A DNA stretch of 64,000 nt from positions 27,938-91,937 of the forward strand of contig NZ_JAUMTZ010000010.1 in NCBI RefSeq assembly GCF_030530945.1, given 5' to 3'. Positions within the stretch are counted from its first letter, which is position 1. Each line of letters begins with the position of its first letter. Under the pieces are notes generated by a model, which was not told the DNA's origin, made no database searches, and saw only the letters and a list, made by a program, of their open reading frames with translations. This DNA is from Kocuria sp. (lineage in GTDB: Bacteria > Actinomycetota > Actinomycetes > Actinomycetales > Micrococcaceae). This document shows positions 20,698-32,464 of the stretch, in pieces. A program made the position numbers and the translations under genes.

Positions 20698-20734
20698 CAG
20701 TGGCGCCGGTACCCGCTGGGCACCGGCGCCACTG
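20698..20734 (-). other. Hairpin between gap and pgk
   Basis: Perfect 13-bp stem CAGTGGCGCCGGT (20698-20710) / ACCGGCGCCACTG (20722-20734), 11-nt loop, located 12 nt after the gap stop and 40 nt before pgk. No T-run. Probably a partial terminator or 3'-end stabiliser that lets gap mRNA exceed pgk-tpiA mRNA. Confidence 0.6.
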
Positions 20735-20746
20735 AGCGGACTCAAC

Positions 20747-21883
<1,137 letters not shown>

Positions 21884-21890
21884 CTATCGA

Positions 21891-21896
21891 GAACAC
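21891..21896 (-). promoter_or_regulatory. -10 box TAGAAT for gap
   Basis: Minus-strand TAGAAT with a ~130-nt leader to gap. No convincing -35 at the usual distance. Confidence 0.5.
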
Positions 21897-21986
21897 CGCC
21901 CGGATGACAGTGCTGGGAGGCACGATTCGGATGAACATCCGGTTTTCCCACACGAACCCACATGGGCGCATGCACCCGGGGCCCTC

Positions 21987-22976
21987 TCAGGCCCGGTGGC
22001 CGCCCTGCCCAGCCCGCGCGGCGAACTCCGAGGTGGAGGCCACGCCCAGCTCCTCAGCACGGCGGTCGGCCATGGCCAGCAGCCGGCGGATCCGCCCGGC
22101 GATCGCGTCCTTGGTCAGGGGCGGGTCCGAGAGCCGCCCCAGCTCGTCCAAGCTCGCCTGCTTGTTCGCCACCCGCAGCCGCCCGGCTGCACGCAGGTGC
22201 TCGGGTGCGTCCTCGCCGAGGATGTCGAGGGCGCGCTCCACCTTGGCGCCGGCGGTGACCGCGGCCTGGGCGGAGCGGCGCAGGTTGGCGTCGTCGAAGT
22301 TCGCCAGCCGGTTCGCCGTGGCGCGCACCTCCTTGCGCATCCTGCGGTCCTCCCACTGCAGGAGGGCGCGGTGGGCGCCCAGCCGGGTGAGCAGGGCGGC
22401 AATGGTGTCCCCGTCCCGCACCACCACCCGGTCCGCGCCCCGCACCTGCCGGGCCTTGGCGAGCACGTCCAGCCTGCGGGCCGAGCCCACGAGTGCGAGG
22501 GCGGCCTCCGGGCCGGGGCAGGTGAACTCCATGGCCGCGGCGCGCCCGGGCTCCGTGAGGGACCCGTGCGCGAGGAACGCCCCACGGATCACGGCCGCGG
22601 ACTCCTCCACGCTGCCGTTGACCACCGTGGGAGGCAGGCCCCGCACGGGACGGCCGTGTGCGTCCAGCAACCCGGTCCGGCGCGCCAGCGCCTCGCCGTC
22701 CCGTGCCACCCGCACCACCCAGGTGCGGTCGCGGCGCAGCCCACCGCCGCTGATGACCCCGAGCTCGCACGCGTGGCCGAAGACCTCTCCGACCGTGCGG
22801 GCGGCCCGACGCGCGACCGACTCGGTGTCGAGCTCCGCCTCCACCACGATGCGCCCGCCCACGATGTGCAGCCCGCCGGCGAAGCGCAGCAGCGCTGACA
22901 GCTCCGCCGCGCGGACCGCGGACTTGCGGACCTGCAGGTGCGCGAGTTCTTCCTTGACCGAGGCGGTCAATGCCAT
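21987..22976 (-). CDS. whiA: WhiA, sporulation/cell-division regulator homologue
   Basis: 329-residue WhiA/DUF199 protein: N-terminal degenerate LAGLIDADG-endonuclease-like domain (SVKEELAHL..., [14 protein letters not shown] block) and C-terminal HTH ([25 protein letters not shown]). In Streptomyces WhiA activates sporulation genes; in non-sporulating Gram-positives it influences division and chromosome segregation. ATG preceded by AAGGAG. Sits after yvcK and rapZ in the conserved rapZ-yvcK-whiA trio. Confidence 0.94.
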   Translation of the reverse strand: MALTASVKEELAHLQVRKSAVRAAELSALLRFAGGLHIVGGRIVVEAELDTESVARRAARTVGEVFGHACELGVISGGGLRRDRTWVVRVARDGEALARRTGLLDAHGRPVRGLPPTVVNGSVEESAAVIRGAFLAHGSLTEPGRAAAMEFTCPGPEAALALVGSARRLDVLAKARQVRGADRVVVRDGDTIAALLTRLGAHRALLQWEDRRMRKEVRATANRLANFDDANLRRSAQAAVTAGAKVERALDILGEDAPEHLRAAGRLRVANKQASLDELGRLSDPPLTKDAIAGRIRRLLAMADRRAEELGVASTSEFAARAGQGGHRA

Positions 22977-23028
22977 GGGTGTCGATCTCCTTGCCGAGTC
23001 CGGGGGGAGTGCTCGCGGGCGAGCCCGC

Positions 23029-24102
23029 TCAGCGCTCTGCGTTCATGATCTGCTGGTAGGCGGCCGCCAGCTTGAAGGGGTTGTGCACCGGGCTGCCGTC
23101 GGTGTCGCGCAGCGAGTCCCAGTGCACCACCGCACCCAGCTGCGCGGCGGCGGCCTCCACGTCCTTGGGGGACTCGGTGGCGGAGGGGTCCGCGAGGACC
23201 ACGTCCAGGCGCAGCTGCGGGGCGTAGCGCTGCAGCACCCGCAGCTGGTCCCCCGAGCCCATGCTGAGGGTCTCCGAGTCCCGGGAGAGGTTCAGGGTGA
23301 CCAGTCGTTTGGCGGGGGACGCGCAGATGGCGTCGCGCAGCTCGGGCAGCAGCAGGTGCGGGAGCACGGAGGTGTGCCACGAGCCCGGCCCCAGCACCAC
23401 CCACGCCGCCTCCTCGACGGCGGTCAGGGCCTCCGGGCACGCCGGGGCGTCCGCCGGGCAGAGCCGCACGTTGCACACGTCCGCCTCCTTGGCCAGGCGG
23501 GACTGGCCGGTGACGGTGCGCGTGACGGACTCCGGCGGGCACGCCGCCGTGGGGTCGCTGCCCGGTGAGACGTCACCCTCGATCACCAGGGGGACGCGGC
23601 TCATGGGCAGCACCTGCCCCCGGGCGCCGAGCAGCGCCCCGGCCCAGCGCAGCCCCTCCACGGGGTCGCCCAGCAGCTCCCACAGGGTGACGATCAGCAG
23701 GTTGCCCAGGGCGTGGTTGTCCAGCCCCTCGTCCGGGTGGGCCTTGACGCTGAAGCGGTGCTGCATCACGTCGCTCCACGTGCGCCCCCACTGGGAGTCG
23801 TCGCACAGGGCTGCCAGCGCCATGCGCAGGTCCCCTGGCGGCAGCACGCCCAGGTCCGTGCGCAGCCGACCGGAGGAGCCGCCGTCGTCGGCAACAGTGA
23901 CGACCGCGGTCAGCGCCGGCGCCAGCAGCCGCAGGGCGGAGAGGCTCGCGGAAAGCCCGTGGCCGCCGCCCAGGGCCACCACGGAGTCCGCGTCGGTCAG
24001 GGAGTCACGGGCCGAGGGGTCCAGGGAGTGGTAGGGGTCCACGTCGCGGCGGCTGCTCAGCGGCAGCCGGGGCAGCGCGCCCGTGGTGGGGAAGTTGCTC
24101 AT
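23029..24102 (-). CDS. yvcK: YvcK/CofD-like gluconeogenesis factor
   Basis: 357-residue UPF0052/CofD-fold protein. N-terminal glycine-rich [16 protein letters not shown] is followed by [14 protein letters not shown], the nucleotide-sugar-binding signature of YvcK. In Bacillus it supports growth on gluconeogenic carbon and cell-wall synthesis and binds UDP-sugars; the same role here is by homology. 27 nt after rapZ and 52 nt before whiA, in one transcription unit. Confidence 0.92.
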   Translation of the reverse strand: MSNFPTTGALPRLPLSSRRDVDPYHSLDPSARDSLTDADSVVALGGGHGLSASLSALRLLAPALTAVVTVADDGGSSGRLRTDLGVLPPGDLRMALAALCDDSQWGRTWSDVMQHRFSVKAHPDEGLDNHALGNLLIVTLWELLGDPVEGLRWAGALLGARGQVLPMSRVPLVIEGDVSPGSDPTAACPPESVTRTVTGQSRLAKEADVCNVRLCPADAPACPEALTAVEEAAWVVLGPGSWHTSVLPHLLLPELRDAICASPAKRLVTLNLSRDSETLSMGSGDQLRVLQRYAPQLRLDVVLADPSATESPKDVEAAAAQLGAVVHWDSLRDTDGSPVHNPFKLAAAYQQIMNAER

Positions 24103-24129
24103 GAGATCCGTAACGTATGGGGGCGGGGA

Positions 24130-25047
24130 CTACTCTCGGCCCATGTCCCGGTGCTGGATGTTGACGGTCACGCGCGGGGACTTGCCGAGCCTGCGGGCCA
24201 CGTCCTCGGTGATCGCCACTGAACGGTGCTTGCCTCCTGTGCATCCGATGGCAATGGTCGCGTAGTGCTTGCTCTCGTTGCGGTACCCCGCGAAGACCGG
24301 TTCGAGCATGCCCACGAAGCGGTCCACGAACGTCTTGGCGCCGTCCGTGGCGAACACGTAGTCGCGCACCTCCGGGTCCTTGCCCGTGCGGGGCCGCAGG
24401 GCGGGCACCCAGTGGGGGTTCGGGATGAAGCGGACGTCCGCCACGAAGTTCGCGTCCGCGGGCACGCCGTACTTGAAGCCGAAGCTCATGACGGTCAGGC
24501 GGAGCACCACGGGACCGCTCGTGGAGAACATGTCCGCCACGGCCTTGGTGAGGGCGTGGACGTTGAAGGACGTGGTGTCCAGGACGGAGTCCGCGGCCTC
24601 CCGCAGGTCACGCAGCAGCTCGCGCTCGGCCTTGATGCCGTCCAGGATCCGCCCCCCGGCCTGCAGGGGGTGGGGGCGGCGCTGGAGCTCGTAGCGTGAG
24701 ACCAGCACCTCGTCCGAGGCCTCCAGGAACAGCACCGAGAACTCCACTCCGGAGGTCTCCAGGGCCGCCAGCGTCTCGCGCATGTCGTTGAACAGCGCCT
24801 TGCCGCGCACGTCGATCACCACGGCGAGCTTGGGCAGTGTCTGCGGGGCGCGCGAGGCGAGGTCCGCCAGGGTCCCCAGCATCTGCGGCGGGAGGTTGTC
24901 CACCACGTACCAGCCGAGGTCCTCCAGTGCGTTGGCCGCCGTGGAGCGCCCGGCGCCGGACATCCCCGTGACGATCAGCAGCTCCGTGGTGGGAGGCTTC
25001 AGGGGTTCCAGCGGGACGCTGCCGGCATCCGGTGGTGGGGTGCTCAT
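24130..25047 (-). CDS. rapZ: RapZ-family nucleotide-binding protein
   Basis: 305-residue RapZ/YvcJ P-loop protein. Walker A-like [16 protein letters not shown] (~residue 28), then [19 protein letters not shown] and the C-terminal [15 protein letters not shown]. In E. coli RapZ is an RNase E adaptor for GlmZ; in Gram-positives the role is less clear. The ATG at 25047 is chosen for family length, but a TTG at 25080 has a better Shine-Dalgarno (GAAGGGG) and would add 11 residues. Confidence 0.9.
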   Translation of the reverse strand: MSTPPPDAGSVPLEPLKPPTTELLIVTGMSGAGRSTAANALEDLGWYVVDNLPPQMLGTLADLASRAPQTLPKLAVVIDVRGKALFNDMRETLAALETSGVEFSVLFLEASDEVLVSRYELQRRPHPLQAGGRILDGIKAERELLRDLREAADSVLDTTSFNVHALTKAVADMFSTSGPVVLRLTVMSFGFKYGVPADANFVADVRFIPNPHWVPALRPRTGKDPEVRDYVFATDGAKTFVDRFVGMLEPVFAGYRNESKHYATIAIGCTGGKHRSVAITEDVARRLGKSPRVTVNIQHRDMGRE

Positions 25048-25105
25048 GGGGTGACGGACCGCCTGATCTGCCGAGTGCAAGGTTCCCCTTCAGGGTAGAC
25101 CAGTT

Positions 25106-27175
25106 TCACTCGAGCAGCTCGCCCGTGGCGGTGTCGACCGCGGGCGCGGACGACGCCGCGGCGCGCCCGCCCAGCGCCTCGGCCACCTTCACGGCCAGGG
25201 CCGGGCCGAAGCCCTTGACCTCCAGGATCTCCTCGGCGGAGGCCGCGCGCAGCTTCTTCACCGATCCGAAGTGGGCGAGCAGCAGCTTCTGCTTGGCGGG
25301 GCCCAGACCGGGGATCTCGTCCAGCGCGGAGACCGTCATGGCCTTGGAGCGCTTCTGGCGGTGGAAGGTGATCGCGAAGCGGTGGGCCTCGTCGCGCACG
25401 CGCTGCATGAGGAACAGCCCCTCGGAGGCGCGCGGGAGGATCACGGGGAACTCGTCGTCCGGGACCCACACCTCCTCCAGGCGCTTGGCGAGTCCCACCA
25501 CGTGCACGTCCGTGACGCCCAGGTCGTCCAGGGCGCGCTGCGCGGCCGCCACCTGGGGCGGGCCGCCGTCCACGATCACGAGGTTGGGCGGGTAGGCGAA
25601 GGCCCGCGAGCTCGGCTCCTCGGCGTCCGCCGCGACCTCTCCGGAGCTCACGCCCTTCTCGGCTGCGCGGCGCTGCTGCTCCAGGTGGCGGGCGAAGCGG
25701 CGGTGGATCACGTCGTACATCGAGGCGGTGTCGTCCCGGGCGGCGTCGCCGGTCACCGAGAACTTGCGGTACTCGGACTTGCGCGGCAGCCCGTCCTCGA
25801 AGACCACCATGGAGGCCACCACGTTGGTGCCCTGGACGTGGGAGATGTCGTAGCACTCGATGCGCATCAGGGCGTCCGGCAGCCCGAGCGCCTCCTGCAG
25901 CTGCTGCAGGGACGCGGAACGGGTGGTCAGGTCCCCCGCGCGCCGGGACTTGTGCAGGGCCAGGGCCTGGCGGGCGTTCTCGGCCACGGTCTCGAGCAGC
26001 TGCGCCTTGTCCCCGCGCTGGGGTCGCTGGATGCTCACCTGGGACCCGCGCAGCTCCCCCAGCCAGCCGCGGATCCCGTCCGCCTCGGCGGGCATGTCGG
26101 AGACGTAGACGGTGCGCGGGACCGTGTCCTGGCGGTAGGCCAGTTCGGAGGTGCGCCGGTGCTGGCCCACCACGTCCTCGCTGCCCTGGCGGGCACCCTT
26201 CTTCCGGGGGGACGACGCCGCCGGGTCCAGCCCCGACTGCACCTCGCCGTAGGCCTGCTGGAGCAGGTTGGTCATGAGCTCCGCGGTGGTGACGTCCTCG
26301 ACCTTCTCGGTCACCCAGCCGCGCTGACCGCGGATGCGCCCGCCGCGCACGTAGAACACCTGCACGGCGGCCTCGAGCTCGTCCTCGGCGATCGCGAAGA
26401 AGTCGGCGTCCGTGGTGTCCGCGAGCACCACCGTGTTGCGCTCGAAGGCGCGCTCCAGCGCCCCCACGTCGTCCCGGCGCGCCGCGGCCGTCTCGAAGTC
26501 CATGCGCTCGGCGGCCTCGTTCATCTGCCGGGTCAGCTCGCGGATGTAGGGCTTGGCGTGGCCCGCCATGAACCGGCAGAGGTCGTCCGCGAGCCGGCGG
26601 TGGTCCTCCTGGGAGATGGCGCCCACGCACGGGGCGGAGCACTTGTCGATGTAGCCGAGCAGGCACGGCCGGCCGCTGCGCTCCGCGCGCTGGTACACCC
26701 CCTTGGTGCACGTGCGCACGGGGAAGACCCGCAGCAGCGCGTCCAGGGTGTCCCGGATGGCCCACGCCTGCGAGTAGGGGCCGAAGTACCGGTTCCCCGG
26801 CTTCTTCTCGCCCCGCGTGACCATGGCCCGCGGGACCTCCTCGGCCATGGTCACCGCGAGGTACGGGTAGGACTTGTCGTCCCGGTACGCGATGTTGAAC
26901 CGGGGCGCGAACTCCTTGATCCAGGTGTACTCCAGCTGCAGGGACTCGAACTCCGAGCCCACCACGGTCCACTGCACCGCCGCGGCGGTGGTGACCATGG
27001 CGCGGGTCTTGGGGGCCAGCTGGTGCAGGGGCGCGAAGTACGAGGACAGCCGGTTGCGCAGGTTCTTGGCCTTGCCCACGTAGATGACGCGGCCGTGCTC
27101 GTCCCGGAAGCGGTAGACCCCCGGGTTCGTGGGGATGTCCTGACGAGCCGGCCGGTAGCTCGCCGGATCAGCCAC
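25106..27175 (-). CDS. uvrC: UvrC, excinuclease ABC subunit C
   Basis: 689-residue nucleotide-excision-repair nuclease making both incisions. GIY-YIG domain at residues ~17-95 ([25 protein letters not shown]), Cys-rich block ([30 protein letters not shown]), UVR region, RNase H-like 3' half ([34 protein letters not shown]), and HhH ([19 protein letters not shown]). GTG start overlaps the plsC stop by 8 nt (GTGGCTGA). Confidence 0.97.
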   Translation of the reverse strand: MADPASYRPARQDIPTNPGVYRFRDEHGRVIYVGKAKNLRNRLSSYFAPLHQLAPKTRAMVTTAAAVQWTVVGSEFESLQLEYTWIKEFAPRFNIAYRDDKSYPYLAVTMAEEVPRAMVTRGEKKPGNRYFGPYSQAWAIRDTLDALLRVFPVRTCTKGVYQRAERSGRPCLLGYIDKCSAPCVGAISQEDHRRLADDLCRFMAGHAKPYIRELTRQMNEAAERMDFETAAARRDDVGALERAFERNTVVLADTTDADFFAIAEDELEAAVQVFYVRGGRIRGQRGWVTEKVEDVTTAELMTNLLQQAYGEVQSGLDPAASSPRKKGARQGSEDVVGQHRRTSELAYRQDTVPRTVYVSDMPAEADGIRGWLGELRGSQVSIQRPQRGDKAQLLETVAENARQALALHKSRRAGDLTTRSASLQQLQEALGLPDALMRIECYDISHVQGTNVVASMVVFEDGLPRKSEYRKFSVTGDAARDDTASMYDVIHRRFARHLEQQRRAAEKGVSSGEVAADAEEPSSRAFAYPPNLVIVDGGPPQVAAAQRALDDLGVTDVHVVGLAKRLEEVWVPDDEFPVILPRASEGLFLMQRVRDEAHRFAITFHRQKRSKAMTVSALDEIPGLGPAKQKLLLAHFGSVKKLRAASAEEILEVKGFGPALAVKVAEALGGRAAASSAPAVDTATGELLE

Positions 27176-27857
27176 GCCCCAGGTCCTTCTCCGCGGACGG
27201 GGACACGTTGTAGACGTCCTTGCGCGGCTGCCCCGAGAGCCCCGCGATGGTGGTCATGACCTCTTCCACGAGCTCTTTGCGCATCCTTCCCGTCTGGCGC
27301 TCGCCGGAGCGGGCCACGGTGATGGGCTCCCCCACGTGCATCTCGAACTTCGCCGGCCGGATCATGGTGGCCCCCGGGGGCTGCAGCCGCTGGGTTCCGA
27401 TCATCCCCACGGGCAGCACGGGAGCGCCCGTGAGGTGGGCCAGGTACGCCACCCCGGAGTGGCCCCGGTAGAGGTAGCCGTCACGGGAGCGCGTGCCCTC
27501 GGGGTAGATGCCGAACACGCACCCGCGCTCGAGGTGCTCCACGGCGGGGGCCAGCGCGGCCACGGACTCGCTCTGCTGGCCGCGGGCCACCGGGATGATG
27601 TCGATGAACTCGAAGGCCTCCCGCATGAGACGGCCCTTCAGCCCCGGGCTGTTCACGTACTCGGCCTTGGCGATGAACTTCACACGCCGGGGCAGGAACG
27701 CGGAGATGATGACGGAGTCCAGGAACGAGAGGTGGTTGGACGCGACGATCACCGGTCCCGTCTCGGGCAGCCGGTCCAGCCCCGTGACCACGGGACGGCA
27801 CAGCAGCTTCAGTGCCCGGGCCACCGTGGCCTTGGTCAGGTCGTACTGGGTGAACAT
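27168..27857 (-). CDS. plsC: 1-acyl-sn-glycerol-3-phosphate acyltransferase family protein
   Basis: 229-residue acyltransferase of phospholipid synthesis. The family signature NHLSFLD (NHX4D, ~residue 41) and the downstream [10 protein letters not shown] (EGTRS) are both present, plus the block [13 protein letters not shown] at 27857 is 13 nt after the HAD gene stop. Could equally act on other lysophospholipids. In an operon with uvrA, the HAD gene and uvrC; functional link to repair is not obvious. Confidence 0.88.
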   Translation of the reverse strand: MFTQYDLTKATVARALKLLCRPVVTGLDRLPETGPVIVASNHLSFLDSVIISAFLPRRVKFIAKAEYVNSPGLKGRLMREAFEFIDIIPVARGQQSESVAALAPAVEHLERGCVFGIYPEGTRSRDGYLYRGHSGVAYLAHLTGAPVLPVGMIGTQRLQPPGATMIRPAKFEMHVGEPITVARSGERQTGRMRKELVEEVMTTIAGLSGQPRKDVYNVSPSAEKDLGRG

Positions 27858-27870
27858 CGCCCGGGCCCCC

Positions 27871-28560
27871 CTACTGGTCGGTGTATTGGTGGAGCAAGTC
27901 TGCCAAATCCCCGGGGGTCGCGGCGACGGCCGCGCAGCCCGCGGCGAGCTCGCCATCGCCCCCGAACCCCCAGCCTGCACCCAGACAGTCGATGCCGTGG
28001 CTGCGCGCGCCCTCGGCGTCGTAGCTGCGGTCCCCCACCATGACGGTCCGCGCGGGATCCGGCGGCAGCGCGCCGAGCCGGCGCAGGGCCTCCCCGATGA
28101 TGGCGGGCTTGTCGTGGACCGCCCCGGTGCTCCCAGTGGGCGGGGCGAGGTCGTCGGCGGCACCGCTGACCGTCTCGAAGTACTGCTCCAGGTCGAAGCG
28201 CGCCACGACCTGCGTGGCGATGTGCTCGGGCTTCTGGGTGGCCACGGCCTGGCGCACGCCGGCCTCGCGCAGCTGCTGCAGGACGGGAAGGATCCCCGGG
28301 TAGACGCGCGTGCGCTCGAGACCCTCGGTGAGGTAGCCCGCCCGGTACACGGAGACCACCTGCGGGATGTTCTCCTCGGGGACCTCCGTCCAGCGGCGCA
28401 GGGACTCGCCGATGGGCGGGCCCACGAAGCGCTCGAGGTTCTCGGGGGCCTCGAAGCCGCACGTCCACAGCGCCTCCGCGATCCCCTCGGTGATGGCACC
28501 GGCGGGGTCCAGCACCGTGCCGTCCAGGTCCCACAGCACCACGGGGCGCTGGCCCGTCAC
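27871..28560 (-). CDS. HAD-superfamily hydrolase (phosphoglycolate phosphatase-like)
   Basis: 229-residue HAD phosphatase with motif [10 protein letters not shown] (residues 11-19), a cap domain, motif II ATQKP, and motif [14 protein letters not shown]. Closest in layout to the Gph/PGP-type family that acts on phosphoglycolate or similar small phosphates; substrate not provable here. GTG start overlaps the uvrA stop (GTGA), so it is translated from the uvrA transcript. Phosphoglycolate arises in DNA 3'-end repair, which makes the neighbourhood suggestive (inference). Confidence 0.85.
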   Translation of the reverse strand: MTGQRPVVLWDLDGTVLDPAGAITEGIAEALWTCGFEAPENLERFVGPPIGESLRRWTEVPEENIPQVVSVYRAGYLTEGLERTRVYPGILPVLQQLREAGVRQAVATQKPEHIATQVVARFDLEQYFETVSGAADDLAPPTGSTGAVHDKPAIIGEALRRLGALPPDPARTVMVGDRSYDAEGARSHGIDCLGAGWGFGGDGELAAGCAAVAATPGDLADLLHQYTDQ

Positions 28561-31500
28561 GAGCGCGCTCCCGCGGTCTCCGCGCGCCCGACGGCGCCGT
28601 CCCCGGCCGGTGTGCCCGCACGGTGGGCCGCCTCGCGGGCCGCGGAGTTCTCCAGGACTTCGCGCAGGAACTGGCCCGTGAAGCTCTCCTCGTTGCGGGC
28701 CACCTGCTCGGGGGTTCCCTGGGCCACGACCGTGCCACCGCCCGAGCCGCCGTTGGGCCCGAGGTCCACGATCCAGTCCGCGGACTTCACCACGTCCAGG
28801 TTGTGCTCGATGGTCATCACCGAGTTGCCCTTGTCCACGAGGCTCTGCAGCACCATGAGCAGCTTGCGGATGTCCTCGAAGTGCAGACCCGTGGTGGGCT
28901 CGTCGAGGACGTAGATGGTGCGCCCGTTCGCGCGCTTCTGCAGCTCCGCCGCGAGCTTCACGCGCTGCGCCTCACCGCCCGAGAGCGTGGTGGCGGGCTG
29001 GCCCAGGCGCACGTACCCCAGGCCCACCTCCACGAGGGTGGTGAGGTAGCGGGCGATCGCCGTGAACGGGGCGAAGAACTCCGCCGCCTCCTCGATGGGC
29101 ATGTCCAGGACCTCGGCGATGTTCTTGCCCTTGTAGTGCACCTCCAGGGTCTCCCGGTTGTAGCGGGCGCCCTTGCACACCTCGCACGGGACGTAGACGT
29201 CCGGCAGGAAGTTCATCTCGATCTTCAGGGTGCCGTCCCCGGAGCACGCCTCGCAGCGCCCGCCCTTGACGTTGAAGGAGAACCGGCCCTGCTGGTACCC
29301 GCGGACCTTCGCCTCCTGGGTCTCCGCGAACAGCTTGCGGATGCGGTCGAAGACTCCCGTGTACGTGGCCGGGTTGGAGCGGGGCGTGCGGCCGATGGGG
29401 CTCTGGTCCACGTGGACCACCTTGTCCAGGTGCTCCAGCCCGTCGATGCGCTTGTGGCGGCCCGGCACCTGCTTGGCCCCGTTGAGCTGGTTGGCGAGGC
29501 TCGTGTAGAGGATGTCGTTCACCAGGGTGGACTTGCCGGAGCCTGAGACGCCCGTGACCGCCACGAACACGCCCAGGGGGAAGTCCACGGTGAGGTTCTG
29601 CAGGTTGTTCTCCCGGGCGCCCACCACCGTGAGCTTGCGCTTCTTGTCGATGGGCCGCCGCTCGGAGGGCACCTCGATGAGCCGGCGGCCGGTGAGGTAG
29701 TCCGCCGTGATCGACTCGCGGTTCTCGAGCAGCTCCTCGTAGGTGCCCGAGTGCACCACGTCCCCGCCGTGCACACCGGCACCGGGGCCCACGTCCACGA
29801 TCCAGTCGGCCTCGCGCATGGTGTCCTCGTCGTGCTCGACCACGATCAGGGTGTTGCCCATGTCCCGCAGGCGCAGCAGGGTGTCGATGAGTCGGCGGTT
29901 GTCCCGCTGGTGCAGCCCGATGGAGGGCTCGTCCAGGACGTAGAGCACCCCCACCAGTCCGGCGCCGATCTGCGTGGCCAGGCGGATCCGCTGGGCCTCA
30001 CCGCCGGAAAGGGTGGCCGCGGCGCGCTCCAGGTTGAGGTAGTCCAGGCCGACGTCGATGAGGAAGCTCAGGCGCGCGACGATCTCCTTGAGCACCTGGT
30101 CGCCGATCTTCGTCTCGCGGGCGTCCAGGTCCAGGTCCTCGAAGAACGCCAGGGAGTCCCGCATGGGCAGCCGGGTGGCCTCGGCGATGTTCTTCCCGCC
30201 CACGGTGACCCCGAGGATGGTGGGGTTGAGCCGCGCGCCGCCGCACTCGGGGCAGGCCACCTGACGCATGTACTGCTCGTAGCGGTCCTTGGCGTGGTCG
30301 GACTCGGTCTCCTCGTGCTTGCGCTTGATGTAGCCGTACACGCCCTCGAAGCCCTGGGTGTATCGCCGCTCCCGCCCCCATCGGTTGCGGTAGGCCACGG
30401 TGACCTCGTAGTCCTTGCCCTCCAGCACGGCCTTGCGGGCCTTGGCAGGCAGGTCCTTCCAGGGGGTGACCATGTCGAAGCCCACCTCCTTGCCGAGGCC
30501 CGCGAGCAGCCGGTTCCAGTACTCGCTCGTGGCCTTGCCGAGGGACCAGGGGGCGATGGCGCCCTCCACGAGGGAGAGGTCCGGGTTGGGCACCACGAGG
30601 TCCTCATCCACCTCGAGGCGCGAGCCGATGCCGTCGCACGTGGGGCACGCGCCGAAGGGGGCGTTGAAGGAGAAGGAGCGGGGCTCGATCTCGTCCGTCT
30701 GCAGCTCGTGCTCGTTGGGGCACGCGAGGTTCTCGGAGAAGGTCCGGCGGGAATCCTGCCACGGGGACTCCTCCCCCTCGCGGACCACCAGCTCCACCAC
30801 CACCCGGCCGTCCGCCAGGTTCAGCGCGGTCTCCACGGAGTCGGTGAGGCGCTGGCGGGCGTCCGGCTTGGCGGTGAGGCGGTCCACCACCACGTCGATG
30901 GTGTGCTTGTACTGCTTCTTCAGCTTGGGGGCGTCCTCGAGCTGCACGGTCTCGCCGTCCACCACGGCGCGCGCGTACCCCTGCTGGGTCAGCTGCTGGA
31001 AGAGGTCCTGGAACTCCCCCTTGCGGCCCTTGACCACGGGGGCGAGGACCATGAAGCGGGTGCGCTCGGGCAGCTCCAGGAGCTGGTCCACGATCTGCTG
31101 GGGGGTCTGGCGGGTAATGGGCTCCCCGCACACCGGGCAGTGCGGGTGGCCGATGCGCGCCCAGAGCAGGCGCATGTAGTCGTAGATCTCGGTGATGGTC
31201 CCCACCGTGGAACGGGGGTTGCGGGAGGTGGACTTCTGGTCGATGGACACCGCCGGGGACAGTCCCTCGATGAAGTCCACGTCCGGCTTGTCCACGCGTC
31301 CCAGGAACATGCGGGCGTAGGAGGACAGGGACTCGACGTAGCGCCGCTGGCCCTCCGCGAAGATGGTGTCGAAGGCCAGGGAGGACTTCCCCGACCCGGA
31401 CAGGCCCGTGAACACCACCATGGAGTCCCGGGGGATGGTGAGGTCCACGTTCTTCAGGTTGTGCTCCCGAGCACCCTGGACCACGATCTCCGTGAGGTCC

Positions 31501-31595
31501 GAGACCCCGGAGGCGCGGGTGGCCGGCGTGTGCACGCTGCGGTGGCCTGACGTGGACTGGCGGTCGCTGGGGGATTCCTGGGTTCGCTCTGACAC
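28557..31595 (-). CDS. uvrA: UvrA, excinuclease ABC subunit A
   Basis: 1012-residue damage-recognition ATPase with two ABC modules. First Walker [17 protein letters not shown] and second [16 protein letters not shown], two signatures ([28 protein letters not shown]), and zinc-finger cysteines ([15 protein letters not shown] and CEVCKGARY). GTG start at 31595 is set by a TAGAGT -10 box 7 nt upstream (leaderless); it leaves a ~35-residue polar N-terminal extension before [15 protein letters not shown]. An upstream in-frame start at 31670 would precede the promoter. Confidence 0.96.
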   Translation of the reverse strand: MSERTQESPSDRQSTSGHRSVHTPATRASGVSDLTEIVVQGAREHNLKNVDLTIPRDSMVVFTGLSGSGKSSLAFDTIFAEGQRRYVESLSSYARMFLGRVDKPDVDFIEGLSPAVSIDQKSTSRNPRSTVGTITEIYDYMRLLWARIGHPHCPVCGEPITRQTPQQIVDQLLELPERTRFMVLAPVVKGRKGEFQDLFQQLTQQGYARAVVDGETVQLEDAPKLKKQYKHTIDVVVDRLTAKPDARQRLTDSVETALNLADGRVVVELVVREGEESPWQDSRRTFSENLACPNEHELQTDEIEPRSFSFNAPFGACPTCDGIGSRLEVDEDLVVPNPDLSLVEGAIAPWSLGKATSEYWNRLLAGLGKEVGFDMVTPWKDLPAKARKAVLEGKDYEVTVAYRNRWGRERRYTQGFEGVYGYIKRKHEETESDHAKDRYEQYMRQVACPECGGARLNPTILGVTVGGKNIAEATRLPMRDSLAFFEDLDLDARETKIGDQVLKEIVARLSFLIDVGLDYLNLERAAATLSGGEAQRIRLATQIGAGLVGVLYVLDEPSIGLHQRDNRRLIDTLLRLRDMGNTLIVVEHDEDTMREADWIVDVGPGAGVHGGDVVHSGTYEELLENRESITADYLTGRRLIEVPSERRPIDKKRKLTVVGARENNLQNLTVDFPLGVFVAVTGVSGSGKSTLVNDILYTSLANQLNGAKQVPGRHKRIDGLEHLDKVVHVDQSPIGRTPRSNPATYTGVFDRIRKLFAETQEAKVRGYQQGRFSFNVKGGRCEACSGDGTLKIEMNFLPDVYVPCEVCKGARYNRETLEVHYKGKNIAEVLDMPIEEAAEFFAPFTAIARYLTTLVEVGLGYVRLGQPATTLSGGEAQRVKLAAELQKRANGRTIYVLDEPTTGLHFEDIRKLLMVLQSLVDKGNSVMTIEHNLDVVKSADWIVDLGPNGGSGGGTVVAQGTPEQVARNEESFTGQFLREVLENSAAREAAHRAGTPAGDGAVGRAETAGARS

Positions 31596-31602
31596 GGTCG
31601 CA

Positions 31603-31608
31603 ACTCTA
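31603..31608 (-). promoter_or_regulatory. -10 box TAGAGT, leaderless promoter of uvrA
   Basis: Minus-strand TAGAGT, 7 nt, then GTG at 31595. Should drive uvrA and the genes behind it down to whiA. Confidence 0.6.
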
Positions 31609-31794
31609 GTACGGGGCACGGACACGCCCACCGGCGCGGGGACCGGGTGGCACAGACCCTGGGCGCGCACGCGGCGTCGTCGTGCTCCGGGCGCACGGAC
31701 CGGTTGACGGGCCGGCGGGGGCCACCAGCAGGAGGCATCCGCGAGGGAGGTTCCCGGGTCTGCGCGCTGTTGGCCCGCGCCCGGGCTGGCGTCC

Positions 31795-31800
31795 TACACT
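31795..31800 (+). promoter_or_regulatory. -10 box TACACT, leaderless promoter of the metallo-hydrolase gene
   Basis: TACACT, 7 nt, then ATG at 31808; TTGGCC at 31770-31775 is a possible -35 with a 19-nt spacer. The region 31609-31794 holds no gene. Confidence 0.6.
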
Positions 31801-31807
31801 CGTGGGC

Positions 31808-32464
31808 ATGTTCGCCACGCAGACAGAGGTCACGGAACTCAGCCAGATCACCATCCGCCGGATTTCGGTGGGCGACATGGACAACAACGTCTACCTGCTC
31901 ACCTCCAAGTCCGAGGGCACCCAGGTGCTCATCGACGCCGCGGACGACGCCCGCGCGATCGCCGGTCTGGTGGCGGCGGGTTCCGGCGACTGCTCCGACT
32001 GGGGCAACCTGCAGCTGATCATCACCACCCACTCGCACTGGGACCACGTGCGCGCACTGGAGACCGTGGCCACCCACTCCGAGGCCATGACCGCGTGCGG
32101 CGCCGCGGACGAGGGCGACATCCCCGTCCCCATGGACCTGACCTTCGACAACGGTGACACCGCCGAGCTGGACGGCTTCGAGCTGGAGATCATCGAGCTG
32201 CGCGGGCACACCCCCGGCTCCATCGCCGTGGTGTACCGGGACCCGGACGGGCCCGCCCACATCTTCACGGGGGACTCGCTGTTCCCGGGCGGGCTCGGCA
32301 AGACCTCCTCCCCCGCGGACTTCCGCCAGCTCTTCCAGGACGTCACCGAGCGCGTCTTCGACCGCTTCGACGACGACACCGTGATCCACCCGGGCCACGG
32401 CGCCCCCACCACGCTGGGTGCCGAGCGCCCGCACCTGCGGGAGTGGGAAGAGCGCGGCTGGTGA
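31808..32464 (+). CDS. Metallo-beta-lactamase-fold hydrolase (glyoxalase II-like)
   Basis: 218-residue MBL-fold protein with THSHWDHV (HxHxDH, two-metal site), GHTPGSIAV, FTGDSLFPGGLGKT and VIHPGHGAPT. This pattern fits hydroxyacylglutathione hydrolase-type thioesterases or related mycothiol-linked hydrolases; substrate not established. Divergent from uvrA, an arrangement shared with M. tuberculosis (Rv1637c). Stop overlaps the transporter start (GTGA). Confidence 0.87.
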   Translation: MFATQTEVTELSQITIRRISVGDMDNNVYLLTSKSEGTQVLIDAADDARAIAGLVAAGSGDCSDWGNLQLIITTHSHWDHVRALETVATHSEAMTACGAADEGDIPVPMDLTFDNGDTAELDGFELEIIELRGHTPGSIAVVYRDPDGPAHIFTGDSLFPGGLGKTSSPADFRQLFQDVTERVFDRFDDDTVIHPGHGAPTTLGAERPHLREWEERGW

